The notes below the pieces were generated by a model. The model saw only the letters and a program-made list of their open reading frames with translations. It did no database searches and was not told the DNA's origin. DNA of 64,000 bases from Nocardiopsis alborubida (GTDB lineage: Bacteria; Actinomycetota; Actinomycetes; Streptosporangiales; Streptosporangiaceae): contig NZ_JAAXPG010000024.1 in the NCBI RefSeq assembly GCF_012396365.1, forward strand, positions 1-64,000, in the 5' to 3' direction. A program made the translations under genes and the position numbers. Below are positions 18,402 through 27,313 of this stretch, one piece after another (position 1 is the first letter of the stretch; each line of letters starts with the position of its first letter).

Positions 18402-18472
18402 AGTGGTGAGCCGGGCGACTCACCATCTCCTTGACACTAGACCGGCGGCAGTGGCGAGTCAAGCCACTCACC
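18402..18472. promoter_or_regulatory. Two 23-bp operators AGTGGYGAG-N7-ACTCACC
   Basis: O1 at 18402-18424 and O2 at 18450-18472 are the same 23-bp pattern with centres 48 bp apart. O2 covers the -35 of the leftward SDR promoter and ends 3 bp before the -10 of the TetR gene; O1 lies just downstream of the SDR -10. This is the arrangement expected for a TetR protein repressing both divergent genes. Confidence 0.8.
18434..18462 (-). promoter_or_regulatory. Sigma70-like promoter for the SDR-DUF385 operon
   Basis: On the minus strand TTGACT (18462-18457) and TAGTGT (18439-18434) are separated by exactly 17 bp. Predicted start of transcription is near 18427, about 80 nt before the SDR start codon. 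Confidence 0.6.
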
Positions 18473-18475
18473 TCG

Positions 18476-18481
18476 TATGCT
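18476..18481 (+). promoter_or_regulatory. -10 box TATGCT, leaderless TetR
   Basis: TATGCT ends 6 nt before ATG 18488 and no Shine-Dalgarno sequence is present, so the TetR mRNA is probably leaderless. Confidence 0.5.
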
Positions 18482-18487
18482 TGGCCC

Positions 18488-19132
18488 ATGAACAGGACCG
18501 TGCCGACGTATCACCAACGCGTCGCCCAGGAGAAGCGCGCGCTGATCGTGACGGCCGCGACCGCACTGTTTCTCGAGTTGGGCTACGACCGGACGTCGCT
18601 GGCGCGGATCGCAGAGCGCTCGGGCGTCTCGCGGGCCACCTTGTTCAAGCAGTTTCCGAGCAAAGCCGCCCTGTTCGACGCCATCGTGACCGAGTCCTGG
18701 GCGACCGCTGACGAGGAGGATCCTCCGCCGGCAGGCGACGTCGTCGACGGGCTCGGCATCATCGGCCGCCGTTACGCCGAGCTGTTGGGCCGCGCCCAGA
18801 TGACCGACCTGTTCAGGATCGTCATCGCCGAGCTGCCGCGGTTCCCTGAGCTGGCCCAGGCGCAGTTCTCGCACGGGAAGATGCCCTACTTCGAGTCCGT
18901 ACGCAGCTACCTCCTGGCTGAGCACGAGGCGGGAACGGTGCGGATCGAGGACGTGGACCTGGCGGCCACCCAGTTCCTGGGCATGATCTCCAACTACGTC
19001 TTCTGGCCGACGCTCCTGGTGCCGGGCTGGGAGGTGAGCGCCGAACGCGTCGCCCAGGTAGTCGACGAGGCCGTCCGCACCACCGCCGCCCGGTACGCCG
19101 CGACCGGCCCAGGGGCGTCCACCGACGGCTGA
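18488..19132 (+). CDS. TetR/AcrR-family regulator
   Basis: A 214-residue TetR repressor. HTH at residues ~18-62 (ALIVTAATALFLELGYDRTS, RSGVSRATLFKQFPSKAALFDAIV); the C-terminal half resembles TetR_C_7/AefR-like domains (ELPRFPELAQAQFSHG, AATQFLGMISNYVFWP). It lies divergent from the SDR-DUF385 operon with two identical operators between them, and the three genes form one self-contained cassette. Confidence 0.93.
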   Translation: MNRTVPTYHQRVAQEKRALIVTAATALFLELGYDRTSLARIAERSGVSRATLFKQFPSKAALFDAIVTESWATADEEDPPPAGDVVDGLGIIGRRYAELLGRAQMTDLFRIVIAELPRFPELAQAQFSHGKMPYFESVRSYLLAEHEAGTVRIEDVDLAATQFLGMISNYVFWPTLLVPGWEVSAERVAQVVDEAVRTTAARYAATGPGASTDG

Positions 19133-19590
19133 GTCCCGCCGACCGCGACTGAGTCCCGCCGCCGAAGGAGCCGGGCCCGAGCAGTCGAGGCCGTCGGCAC
19201 CAAGGGAGTTCGCGGGACATCCCGGGGCGGACGCCGAGGGAGGGGGCGCCGACGTGTCGACCCACCCCGATCGGCCCGGCATCGGCACGGCCCGGCAGGA
19301 GGACCCAGCAGCGGGCCCAAACGCGCAAGGCCGCGCTCTCGTGGTGGAAACCCCGACAACACAGCAAGAGAGGCGGCCCAAGACCCGCAAGCCCAGCCCC
19401 CGCAGCTACACCCTCGTCTGCGAAGAGCCGCTTTCCTTCGTTCGCTCTGCCCTGACCCGCCGTGGTTCCCGGCGTGTGTCCCTCGGAAAGGAAGCGATCG
19501 AACCCCGCCCGTTCGCTGATCGCTCCACAGCTTGATCGTGCGACGCCTCCCCGGAGAGCGCTCGTCGACGAATTCGAAATGGTCCGCGCG
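19133..19590. other. Intergenic stretch without a convincing gene
   Basis: No supported gene. It starts with a short tandem echo of the TetR tail (two copies of CGACTGAGTCCCGCCG-like sequence at about 19126-19162). A GTG frame at 19254-19535 (93 codons, basic, with PKTRKPSPRSYTLVCEEPLS) has slight protein character but no ribosome site, no family and may be remnant sequence. Confidence 0.5.
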
Positions 19591-19744
19591 GCCCCTTCGG
19601 GGGACGGATCCTGAACCGGCCACCGCCTTCGGCTTTGCACCGGAGGCATACCATGTTGCCCATGACGCAGGAAGACGGAGAGCTGGACAGCCTCGTACGC
19701 AAACGCATCCGCGCCCTGCGGGTGGCGCAGGGCTGGTCCCTGGA
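19591..19744 (+). repeat. Direct repeat, copy 2 (intact XRE-cupin 5' end)
   Basis: Partner of the repeat at 16948-17099. In this copy the ribosome site GGAGG, ATG 19653 and open frame are intact, so it is presumably the parent sequence. The two copies enclose the DUF385-SDR/TetR cassette. Confidence 0.85.
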
Positions 19745-20249
19745 GGAACTGGCCACGCGCGCCCACCTCAGCCAGTCCTCGCTGAGCCGCATCGAGAACG
19801 GTCGGCGCCGCCTCGCCCTGGACCAGCTGGTCACCCTCGCCCGCGCCCTGGACACCACACTGGACCAGCTCGTGGAGACCGCCGCCGACGACGTCGTCAT
19901 CAGTCCGACGATCGACGGCGCCCGCGACCGGATGCGCTGGCCCGTCAAGAGCGACCCCGGCATGAGCGTGGTGCGCCAGCGCATGACCGAGCCGCCGCCC
20001 GACAACCCCGCGCGCATGCGCGCCCACCCCGGGCACGAATGGCTCGTCGTCCTGTCCGGCACCGCGACGCTCATGCTCGGACACCGGCGCTTCCGCATCG
20101 AGGCCAACCAGGCCGCAGAGTTCCCCACGATGATGCCGCACGCGATCGGCGCCGAGGGCGGCCCCTGCGAGATCCTGGGCATCTTCGACCGCGACGCCCG
20201 CCGCGGCCACCAGCGGGAGGACGGCGGCCACGGCCCCCAGGCCACCTGA
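19653..20249 (+). CDS. XRE regulator with C-terminal cupin
   Basis: A 198-residue regulator. Residues ~14-68 are an HTH_3 domain (IRALRVAQGWSLEELATRAH, SQSSLSRIENGRRRLALDQL); residues ~105-180 are a cupin_2 domain (HPGHEWLVVLSGTATLMLGH, FPTMMPHAIGAEGGPCEILGIF) with candidate metal or ligand residues His and Glu. GGAGG is 7 nt before ATG 19653; ATG 19662 is a second option. It lies just upstream of the methyltransferase gene in the same direction and probably controls it. Confidence 0.92.
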   Translation: MLPMTQEDGELDSLVRKRIRALRVAQGWSLEELATRAHLSQSSLSRIENGRRRLALDQLVTLARALDTTLDQLVETAADDVVISPTIDGARDRMRWPVKSDPGMSVVRQRMTEPPPDNPARMRAHPGHEWLVVLSGTATLMLGHRRFRIEANQAAEFPTMMPHAIGAEGGPCEILGIFDRDARRGHQREDGGHGPQAT

Positions 20250-20278
20250 GGGAGCGACCGCGTGGACCGCGCGACCAC

Positions 20279-20321
20279 GTCTTGCGCGTCAGGCAGCGCA
20301 TCCGACCATTGTCTTGCGCAA
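20279..20321 (+). promoter_or_regulatory. Repeated GTCTTGCGC element, candidate XRE operator
   Basis: GTCTTGCGC occurs at 20279-20287 and 20311-20319, 32 bp apart (three helical turns). The second forms the perfect palindrome TTGCGCAA at 20314-20321. The pair lies between the XRE-cupin gene and the methyltransferase start and is a reasonable operator for the XRE protein. Confidence 0.45.
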
Positions 20322-20357
20322 AACGGGAACCTCCATGCTTCCGACGCATGACCGTCC

Positions 20358-20363
20358 TACTGT
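20358..20363 (+). promoter_or_regulatory. -10 box TACTGT before methyltransferase
   Basis: TACTGT ends 6 nt before ATG 20370, the spacing of a leaderless transcript. A GGAG between box and ATG is only 3 nt from the start. Confidence 0.45.
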
Positions 20364-20369
20364 GGAGAC

Positions 20370-21254
20370 ATGAACCAGACGCACTCGCACCACCCCGGCC
20401 ACGGCGCTCAGCACGACCACCACCAGGAGCACGACCACCAGGAGTACGACACCGACGTCCAGGCGGAGATCCTCGACCTGGACGCCGAGGTCCTCGCCGA
20501 GCACACGGCCTCCATCACCGCATGGCTGCCGCTGAGGACGGACCCGCGCCAGGTCGTGGACCTGGGCTGCGGCACGGGCGCGGGCACCTTCGCCCTCCTC
20601 GACCGCTTCCCCGACGCCCGCGTCACGGCCGTCGACACATCCGACGGGCACCTCCAACGGCTGCGCGACAAGGCACGCGCCCGTGGCGTCGAGGAGCGCG
20701 TGCGCACCGTGCGGGCCGACCTCGACGCCCCCGACTGGCCCGACCTGGGCTCACCGGACCTGGTGTGGGCGTCGGCCTCCATGCACCACATGGCCGACCC
20801 CGACCGCGCGCTGCGCAACGTCCATGACGCGCTCGCGCCCGGAGGTCTCTTCGCCGTCGTCGAGCTGGCCGGTTTCCCCCGCTTCCTGCCCGAGGACGCC
20901 CCCGAGGACCGGCCCGGCCTGGAGGAGCGCGCCCATGCGGCGACCGAACGCTTCCACGCCGAGCACATGCCCCACCGCGGCGCCGACTGGGGCCCGATGC
21001 TGACCGCCGCCGGTTTCACGGTCGAGGGCGAACGCACGATCGCCGTGAACGTCGAGGGCTCCCAGAGCGAAGCGATCGGCCGCTACGCGCTCGGCAGCCT
21101 GCGACGCGTCCGCACCGCCGTCGCCCAAGCGCTCTCCTCCGAGGACCTGGCCGCGCTCGACCGGCTCCTGGACATCGACGGCCCGCACAGCATCCTGCGC
21201 CGCGACGACCTGGCCGTGCGCACCGAACGCACCGTGTGGGCCGCACGCCGCTGA
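20370..21254 (+). CDS. Class I SAM methyltransferase with His-rich N-terminus
   Basis: A 294-residue methyltransferase. SAM motif I is VVDLGCGTGAGTFALL (~residues 62-77), followed by VTAVDTSDGHLQRL, a post-I acidic residue and PDLVWASASMHHMADPDRAL. The first 27 residues contain nine histidines plus Asp/Glu, a likely metal-binding or flexible tail not found in most relatives. Substrate unknown. It follows the XRE-cupin gene by 120 bp with repeat elements between. Confidence 0.88.
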   Translation: MNQTHSHHPGHGAQHDHHQEHDHQEYDTDVQAEILDLDAEVLAEHTASITAWLPLRTDPRQVVDLGCGTGAGTFALLDRFPDARVTAVDTSDGHLQRLRDKARARGVEERVRTVRADLDAPDWPDLGSPDLVWASASMHHMADPDRALRNVHDALAPGGLFAVVELAGFPRFLPEDAPEDRPGLEERAHAATERFHAEHMPHRGADWGPMLTAAGFTVEGERTIAVNVEGSQSEAIGRYALGSLRRVRTAVAQALSSEDLAALDRLLDIDGPHSILRRDDLAVRTERTVWAARR

Positions 21255-21282
21255 CCCCGGCCCCGGGCCCAGCCCCCGGCCC

Positions 21283-22731
21283 TCACACGGGGCGGGGCGG
21301 CCCGGCCGCCCGCACGGACCGGATCCGCGCCGCCGCCCGCGCGACGGTCAGCCCCGCGCCCACGACCGCGAGTGCGCCCACCAGGACCGCGAGCGCGGGG
21401 AACAGCCAGAAGACGTCCACCGGGACGTAGCTGTTGTCCTGGAGCGCGGGAGCGACGAGGAACAGGAAGACCGCCAACGCCGGGGCGAGGCACTGGGGAA
21501 GCAGACGCAGGGCGAACCCCCAGGCGGGCCAGGAGGCCCGACGCGCGGCCCACCGCGGTGAGCGGCGCAGACCGAGGACGCCCAGGACCACGACGGCGGC
21601 GGTGGCCGCGCCGAGGACCAGGTCGATCACGGTCGCCGTCGCCGTGCCGGGGTCGGGGGTGCGGCCCTCGGTCAGGTCGATGATGCCGGAGCTGATCTCG
21701 TAGGCGTTCTCACGGGAGGGGGAGAAGCTGTTCAGCAGCACCACCACGCCGTAGCCGCTGCCGGGCACCAGGTCCTGCTGGGAGTTGAAGCCGGAGACGA
21801 CGCCGCTGTGCGAGATCCGCGCGGGCTCCACCTGCGGCCCGCTGTGCCTCCAGCCGAGCCCCGCCCGTTCGGCCGCGGGCTGCGCGGTGTGGGACTCCTC
21901 GACGAGGGCTGCCGGGAGCAGGCGCCCCCCGTTCGGGCCGACCCCCTCCCGCTGCTGCATGGCGAGCCAGGCCGCCATGTCGTGCGAGGTGCTCACCACC
22001 GCGCCCGATCCGCTGTTCATCGCCTCCGGGGTAGGCGCGGGGAAGGCCGCGCCGTACGCGGTGACGTGCCCGGGGGCGAGCCCGTCGACGGGGTCCCGCG
22101 TGGTGGTGGTGGCGACGGTGTCGTCCATGCCCAGCGGGGCGAAGACCTCCCGGGCCAGGTGCTCGGTGAAGTCCTGGCCTGCGACCCGCTCCACCAGGAG
22201 CGCCGCCACCCAGTAGTTGAGGTTGCTGTAGCGGTAGGAGGTGCCGGGGTCGGCGGCCGGGGGCAGGTCCTCGATACCCGCCACGGCCTCCTCCAGCGTC
22301 CTCGCGGGGCCGACGACGGTGGGGTTGGGCAGCCCCGAGGTGTGGGAGAGGAGCTGGCGGACGGTGACGCCTTCGGGTGCGGCGTCGGGCAGGTACCGCG
22401 CCACGGGCGCGTCGAGGTCGACACGGCCCTGGTCCACGAGCCGCAGCACGGCGAAGGCCGTGAACGACTTGGAGACGGAGCCGACGCGCAGCCGGGTGTG
22501 CTGGGTGATCGGGCGGCCCTCGGAGTCCTCGCCGTAGCCCGCCTCGTACACGGTCTCGCCGTCCCTGACCACGGCGACGGCGGCCCCCGGAAGGCCGTGG
22601 CGGTCGAGGTAGGCGGTGACGAACGCGTCCACCCGCTCCGGGGAGAAGCCCTCCCGGGCCTGGGCGGGGGCCGCCACGGTGAGGAGGGCCGATACGGCCA
22701 GCAGCAGGGGGAGCAGGGAGGTGGGCCGCAT
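21283..22731 (-). CDS. Secreted/membrane serine hydrolase, class C beta-lactamase fold
   Basis: A 482-residue protein. Residues 1-25 are a clear signal peptide (LLPLLLAVSALLTVAAPAQA). The beta-lactamase/PBP4-like domain spans ~30-350 with SVSK (~83), YSN in YRYSNLNYW (~167) and HSG (~307), the three active-site motifs. The C-terminal ~110 residues form three or four membrane segments (VIDLVLGAATAAVVVLGVL, LAPALAVFLFLVAPAL, LFPALAVLVGALAVVGAGL). It is therefore an extracellular hydrolase held in the membrane. Substrate (D-amino peptides, beta-lactams or esters) cannot be told. No clear Shine-Dalgarno sequence; ATG 22731 is chosen from the signal peptide. Confidence 0.92.
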   Translation of the reverse strand: MRPTSLLPLLLAVSALLTVAAPAQAREGFSPERVDAFVTAYLDRHGLPGAAVAVVRDGETVYEAGYGEDSEGRPITQHTRLRVGSVSKSFTAFAVLRLVDQGRVDLDAPVARYLPDAAPEGVTVRQLLSHTSGLPNPTVVGPARTLEEAVAGIEDLPPAADPGTSYRYSNLNYWVAALLVERVAGQDFTEHLAREVFAPLGMDDTVATTTTRDPVDGLAPGHVTAYGAAFPAPTPEAMNSGSGAVVSTSHDMAAWLAMQQREGVGPNGGRLLPAALVEESHTAQPAAERAGLGWRHSGPQVEPARISHSGVVSGFNSQQDLVPGSGYGVVVLLNSFSPSRENAYEISSGIIDLTEGRTPDPGTATATVIDLVLGAATAAVVVLGVLGLRRSPRWAARRASWPAWGFALRLLPQCLAPALAVFLFLVAPALQDNSYVPVDVFWLFPALAVLVGALAVVGAGLTVARAAARIRSVRAAGPPRPV

Positions 22732-23143
22732 CGGAGGGCTTTCGTCGTCGGGGGCGCGGTCGGCGCGGACGCCGTTCCAAGGTCCGCCCGTACACGCGTC
22801 ACGGTCGGGCGCCACCGTCCCACCGGGCCCCGGCTGCGCGCATCGGGAAGCTCCCCGGTTCCGTCCCGGGTCTGCCCCTCCACCGCACTCGGGGTGTTCC
22901 CTGACGGGGAGTCAGGTCTGCTGTACGAGCGTCCCACCCGGGACACCGCCTCCCGGCCCGGCGCGACGCGCCGCCCGCGGCGGTCCCCCTCTCCACCGCG
23001 GGCGGACGGGGAACCCGCCGGTTCCGGCTCCGTCCCGCCTCGCCCGCCTCCCCCCGACAGGAGGTCCGGTGCGCGCCGGGGCTCGCCGTGCCCGGGCGGT
23101 CCACGGGTCCGCTCCGGTCCCGTGACCGGGTAATCCTTGTCCC
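22732..23143. other. Divergent intergenic region, no gene seen
   Basis: 412 bp between the leftward serine hydrolase and the rightward UvrA-like gene. No frame has a ribosome site with protein-like content. TAATCC at 23131-23136 ends 7 nt before ATG 23144 and is the candidate -10 of the UvrA-like gene. Confidence 0.5.
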
Positions 23144-25474
23144 ATGGACAACCACGACGACCGCATCCGGGTGCGCGGCGCCCGCATCCACAACCTCAAG
23201 AACGTGGACACGGAGCTGCCCCGCGACGCCCTGGTCGCCTTCACCGGCGTCTCCGGGTCGGGGAAGTCCTCCCTGGCCTTCGGGACCCTCTACGCCGAGT
23301 CCCAGCACCGGTACCTGGAGTCGGTGGCGCCGTACGCGAGGCGCCTGCTCCAGCAGCTCCCGGCCCCGGAGGTGGACGACGTCACCGGGATGCCGCCCGC
23401 CGTGGCGCTCGCCCAGCCGCGCTCGGCGCCCTCGGTCCGCTCCACCGTGGGCACCCTCACCACGCTGTCCAACACACTGCGCATGCTCTTCTCCCGAGCG
23501 GGCGCCTATCCGCCCGGGGCGCGGCGCCTGGACTCCGACTCCTTCTCCCCCAACACCGTGGCCGGAGCCTGCCCCGTGTGCCACGGGGAGGGGGTCGAGC
23601 ACGAGGTCACCGAGGGGTCGCTGGTGCCCGACCCCGGACTGAGCATCGCCGAGGGGGCCGTCGCCTCCTGGCCCGGGGCCTGGCAGGGCAAGAACCTGCG
23701 CGACATCCTCGACACCCTCGGGTACGACATCCACCGGCCCTGGCGGGAGCTGCCCCAGGACGAGCGCGACTGGATCCTGTTCACCGAGGAGCAGCCCGTG
23801 GTGACCGTCCACCCGGTCCGCGAGGCGGGGCGCGTCCACCGGCCCTACCAGGGGAAGTACAGCAGCGCACGCAGGCTGGTGCTCAAGGCGTACGCCTCCT
23901 CCGCCAGTGAGGCCCGGCGGCGCAGGGCCGCCGAGTTCATGGTCGACCGGACCTGCCCGGAGTGCGGCGGTCGGCGGCTGCGGCAGGAGGCGCTGCGGGT
24001 CACCTTCGCCGGGCACACCATCGCCGAACTGGCGGCGCTGCCCCTGACCGAACTGGTGGCCCTGCTGCGGCCCTGGGAGGAGGACACGGGCGCGGCGGGG
24101 GCGCTGGTCGGGGAGATCACGGCACGGGTCGGGGTGCTGTCGGAGCTGGGCCTGGGCTATCTGAGCGCGGCCCGACCGGCACCAACCCTGTCCACCGGGG
24201 AGTTCCAGAGGATCCGGCTGGCCACCCAGCTGGGCACGGGGCTCTTCGGAGTGGTCTACGTCCTGGACGAGCCCTCCGCGGGCCTGCACCCGGCCGACGC
24301 CGAGGCGCTCTCGAAGACCCTCCGGCGCCTGCGCGACGGGGGCAACACCGTGTGCTTCGTCGAGCACGACCTGGACGTCGTGCGCGGCGCGGACTGGATC
24401 GTCGACGTCGGACCGGGGGCGGGCGAGCACGGCGGGCGAGTCCTGTACAGCGGCCCGGTCCCCGGCCTGCGCGGGGTCCCGGAGTCGGTGACCGGCCGCT
24501 ACCTGTTCGGCGACGAACTCCCGGAGCACCGGCCCCGCACCCCCGGCGGGTACCTGGAGCTGCGCGGGGCCGCCCGCAACAACCTCAAGGGGCTGGACGC
24601 CGACATCCCCCTCGGCGTGTTCACCGCCCTCACCGGCGTTTCCGGCTCGGGCAAGTCCTCCCTGCTGGCGGAGATCGGGGACCTGGCCGCCGAACACGGC
24701 CGGGTGGTGTGGGTCAGCCAGCAGCCCATCGGGCGGACACCGCGCTCCAACCTGGCGACCTACACCGGGCTCTTCGACACGGTGCGCAAGCTGTTCGCGG
24801 CCACCGAGGAGGCCCGCGCGCTCGGTTACGGGCCCGGCCGGTTCTCCTTCAACGTCGTGGGGGGACGCTGCCCGAACTGCGAGGGCGAGGGGTTCGTGTC
24901 GGTGGAGCTGCTGTTCCTGCCCACCACCTACGCCCCCTGTCCGACCTGCGGCGGCTCGCGCTACAACGACGACACCCTCCGGGTGCGGTACCGGGGGCGC
25001 ACGGTCGCGGACGTGCTCGCGATGTCGGTGGAGGAGGCGGCGGAATTCTTCACCGAGGAGCCGTCGGTGCGGCGCTCCCTGGAGACCCTCTCCGGGGTCG
25101 GCCTGGGTTACCTGCGCCTGGGCCAGCCCGCGACGGAGCTGTCCGGCGGCGAGGCCCAGCGGATCAAACTCGCCACCGAACTCCAGCGCCGCCGGGTCAC
25201 CGGCACGGTCTACCTGCTCGACGAGCCCACCACCGGCCTCCACCCGTACGACACCGACGTCCTCGTCAGCCGCCTGCGCGACCTCGTCGGCGCGGGCGCC
25301 ACCGTGGTGGCGGCCGAGCACGACATGCGGGTCGTGGCCACCGCCGACCACGTCATCGACCTGGGTCCGGGCGGCGGATCGCGGGGCGGCCGGATCGTCG
25401 CGCGGGGCACGCCCGCGCAGGTCGCGGCGGCCCCGGACAGCCGCACTGGCTCCTACCTGAAGGGGCTGCTGTGA
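23144..25474 (+). CDS. UvrA2-like excinuclease ABC subunit A homologue
   Basis: A 776-residue tandem ABC ATPase of the UvrA family. Two Walker A loops ([10 protein letters not shown] near 33-42 and near 495-504), two signature/Walker B sets ([20 protein letters not shown] and [20 protein letters not shown]), and zinc-ligand pairs CPVC..CPECGG and CPNC..CPTCGG. It is about 170 residues shorter than housekeeping UvrA and fits the UvrA2/DrrC type lacking the UvrB-binding region, which is linked to tolerance of DNA-binding drugs. The first signature is LSTGE, not LSGGE. Probably leaderless. Converges on the ABC exporter genes. Confidence 0.9.
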   Translation: MDNHDDRIRVRGARIHNLKNVDTELPRDALVAFTGVSGSGKSSLAFGTLYAESQHRYLESVAPYARRLLQQLPAPEVDDVTGMPPAVALAQPRSAPSVRSTVGTLTTLSNTLRMLFSRAGAYPPGARRLDSDSFSPNTVAGACPVCHGEGVEHEVTEGSLVPDPGLSIAEGAVASWPGAWQGKNLRDILDTLGYDIHRPWRELPQDERDWILFTEEQPVVTVHPVREAGRVHRPYQGKYSSARRLVLKAYASSASEARRRRAAEFMVDRTCPECGGRRLRQEALRVTFAGHTIAELAALPLTELVALLRPWEEDTGAAGALVGEITARVGVLSELGLGYLSAARPAPTLSTGEFQRIRLATQLGTGLFGVVYVLDEPSAGLHPADAEALSKTLRRLRDGGNTVCFVEHDLDVVRGADWIVDVGPGAGEHGGRVLYSGPVPGLRGVPESVTGRYLFGDELPEHRPRTPGGYLELRGAARNNLKGLDADIPLGVFTALTGVSGSGKSSLLAEIGDLAAEHGRVVWVSQQPIGRTPRSNLATYTGLFDTVRKLFAATEEARALGYGPGRFSFNVVGGRCPNCEGEGFVSVELLFLPTTYAPCPTCGGSRYNDDTLRVRYRGRTVADVLAMSVEEAAEFFTEEPSVRRSLETLSGVGLGYLRLGQPATELSGGEAQRIKLATELQRRRVTGTVYLLDEPTTGLHPYDTDVLVSRLRDLVGAGATVVAAEHDMRVVATADHVIDLGPGGGSRGGRIVARGTPAQVAAAPDSRTGSYLKGLL

Positions 25475-25513
25475 CGAGCCGAGCCGTCCGCCCGCCGCCG
25501 TGTGCCGCGGTGG

Positions 25514-27313
25514 TCACCTCTCGATCCGGTAGGCGCGGGCCTGGATCCCGTACAGCTCGGCGTAGCGTCCGCCGAGCGCCATGAGTTCGGTGTGGGTGCC
25601 CTGCTCGATCACCCGCGCCCCGTCCATGACGACGATGAGGTCGGCCATGCGCACGGTGGAGAAACGGTGCGAGACCAGGAGGGTGATGTGGTCGCGGTCC
25701 CTGAGGGCTCGGGCGCGCTCGGCGTACCGCTCGAACAACAGGTGCTCGGTCTCGGCGTCCAGGGCGGAGGCGGGTTCGTCCAGGAGCAGGAGCAGCGGGT
25801 GGTCGCGCATGTAGCCGCGGGCGAGCGCGACCCTCTGCCACTGCCCCTCGGACAGTTCGGCTCCCTCGGCCCAGGTGTTGCCGAGCTGGGTGTCCAGACC
25901 CCGGTCGAGCCGCTCGACCAGGGCGCGGGCGTCGGCGCGCCCGACCGCCCGGTCCACGGCCTGTTCGTCCCCGGCCCGGGGCAGGTCGCCCAGGCCGATG
26001 GACAGGCGCAGCGGGTACTCCAGGCGCGCGAAGTCCTGGAAGGCGCCCGAGAGCCGCCTCCGCCAGGCCTCGGCCGACACGTCGGCCAGGGGGACGCCGT
26101 CGACCAGGATCCTCCCGGAGTCGGGTTCGTACATCTTCGCCAGGAGCTTGACCAGGGTGGACTTGCCCGCCCCGTTCTCGCCGACGACGGCCACCACGGC
26201 CCCCGCCGGAAGGTGGAGCGTGACCCCGTCCAGCACCTTCCGATCGGTCCCGGGATAGCCGAAGGAGACGTTCTCCATGGTGATGCCGGAGCGCATCCGC
26301 TCGGGCACCGGCCCCACGGTCCGCTCGGCGGAGGCGGAGGCGAGCTCCTCCAGCCACAGCAGGCGGCGTCCTCCCTCCAGCCAGATGGTGCGCAGGAAGT
26401 GGACCTGGCGCAGGGTCTGGCCGATGTACTGGGCCAGGCGGCTTCCGGCGGTGAGCAGGAGGACGACCTGTGCGGCCGAGCCGGTGCCCGCCGCCACCCA
26501 CGCGACGGAGGCCGCGAACGCGCCACCGAAGACCGCCAGCGCCGCGGCCTGCCACACCGTGGTGGCCCAGCGGGCCCGGGCCATGGCCCGGTGGCGTGCG
26601 GCCCACGCCTGGTGGCGCCCCGCGCGCGCCCGTTCCCGGGCCCGGCTGACACGCAGCTCACGGCCGGGGGAGGCCTTCGTGCCCAGCAGGAAGAAGTGCC
26701 TGGCCAGGCGTTCGTGGTGTCCGAGTCCCTCCTCCAGCTTGTGCTCCGCGCCGCCCCGCCAGTGGGAGACCACGGCGGTGGGCACGGCGAACAACCCCAG
26801 CAGACCCAGCAGGGGGTGGATCGTCATCAGCAGCGCCATGGTCAGGCCCAGGCGCAGGAGGGCTCCGATCACCTGGAACAGGTACTGGTAGACCTCGCTG
26901 AGGGTGTCGGCGTGGTCACGCAGCAGCTGGACGCGGTTGACGTAGGAGGGGCGTTCGTGGTGTTCCAGGGAGGGGATGCCGCTCTGGAGCCGGACCACGT
27001 GCGCTTCCATGAACACCGCGGCACGGTCGGCGAAGCGGCGGTTGGCCCTCTCGCTCACCACGCGCAGCAGCCAGCTCAGAGCGGCCAAGGCCCCCAGGAG
27101 CACGGCGGCGGTAACCATGTCGACGGGGCCGCCGGAGAGCACCGCCTCGGTGAGCATCGCCAGGACGGCGGCGATCAGGACGTCGGGCAGGGCGGCCCCG
27201 ATCGTGGTGGCGGATGCGACGACGATGAGTCCCGGTGAGGCCGTCCAGCCCAACCGGAGCGTGCGGCCCAGGCCCCGCCAGGACGAGGGCAGAGGGTGGT
27301 CCTCAGTCGGCAT
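25514..27313 (-). CDS. ABC exporter half-transporter (second gene)
   Basis: A 599-residue TMD-NBD protein. The N-terminal ~330 residues have about six membrane spans; the NBD carries Walker A GENGAGKST (~375-383), signature LSEGQWQRVALARG (~484), Walker B LLLLDEPASALDAE (~507-515) and the switch SHRFSTVRMAD. GGAG lies 6 nt before ATG 27313. The ATG overlaps the end of the upstream ABC gene by 11 nt, so the two are coupled and should form a heterodimer. The sequence style (GQWQRVALAR, SHRFSTVR) is that of exporters found beside lanthipeptide and other peptide gene clusters, but no precursor is evident here. Confidence 0.9.
   Translation of the reverse strand: MPTEDHPLPSSWRGLGRTLRLGWTASPGLIVVASATTIGAALPDVLIAAVLAMLTEAVLSGGPVDMVTAAVLLGALAALSWLLRVVSERANRRFADRAAVFMEAHVVRLQSGIPSLEHHERPSYVNRVQLLRDHADTLSEVYQYLFQVIGALLRLGLTMALLMTIHPLLGLLGLFAVPTAVVSHWRGGAEHKLEEGLGHHERLARHFFLLGTKASPGRELRVSRARERARAGRHQAWAARHRAMARARWATTVWQAAALAVFGGAFAASVAWVAAGTGSAAQVVLLLTAGSRLAQYIGQTLRQVHFLRTIWLEGGRRLLWLEELASASAERTVGPVPERMRSGITMENVSFGYPGTDRKVLDGVTLHLPAGAVVAVVGENGAGKSTLVKLLAKMYEPDSGRILVDGVPLADVSAEAWRRRLSGAFQDFARLEYPLRLSIGLGDLPRAGDEQAVDRAVGRADARALVERLDRGLDTQLGNTWAEGAELSEGQWQRVALARGYMRDHPLLLLLDEPASALDAETEHLLFERYAERARALRDRDHITLLVSHRFSTVRMADLIVVMDGARVIEQGTHTELMALGGRYAELYGIQARAYRIER

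Noticed and set aside
19254-19535. A 93-codon GTG frame as a small gene
   Set aside because: No ribosome site, no homology recognised and basic, Pro/Arg-rich composition; kept only as a comment on the intergenic region.
22799-25351. An 850-codon minus-strand frame opposite the UvrA-like gene
   Set aside because: Composition is repetitive and the opposite strand encodes all UvrA motifs.
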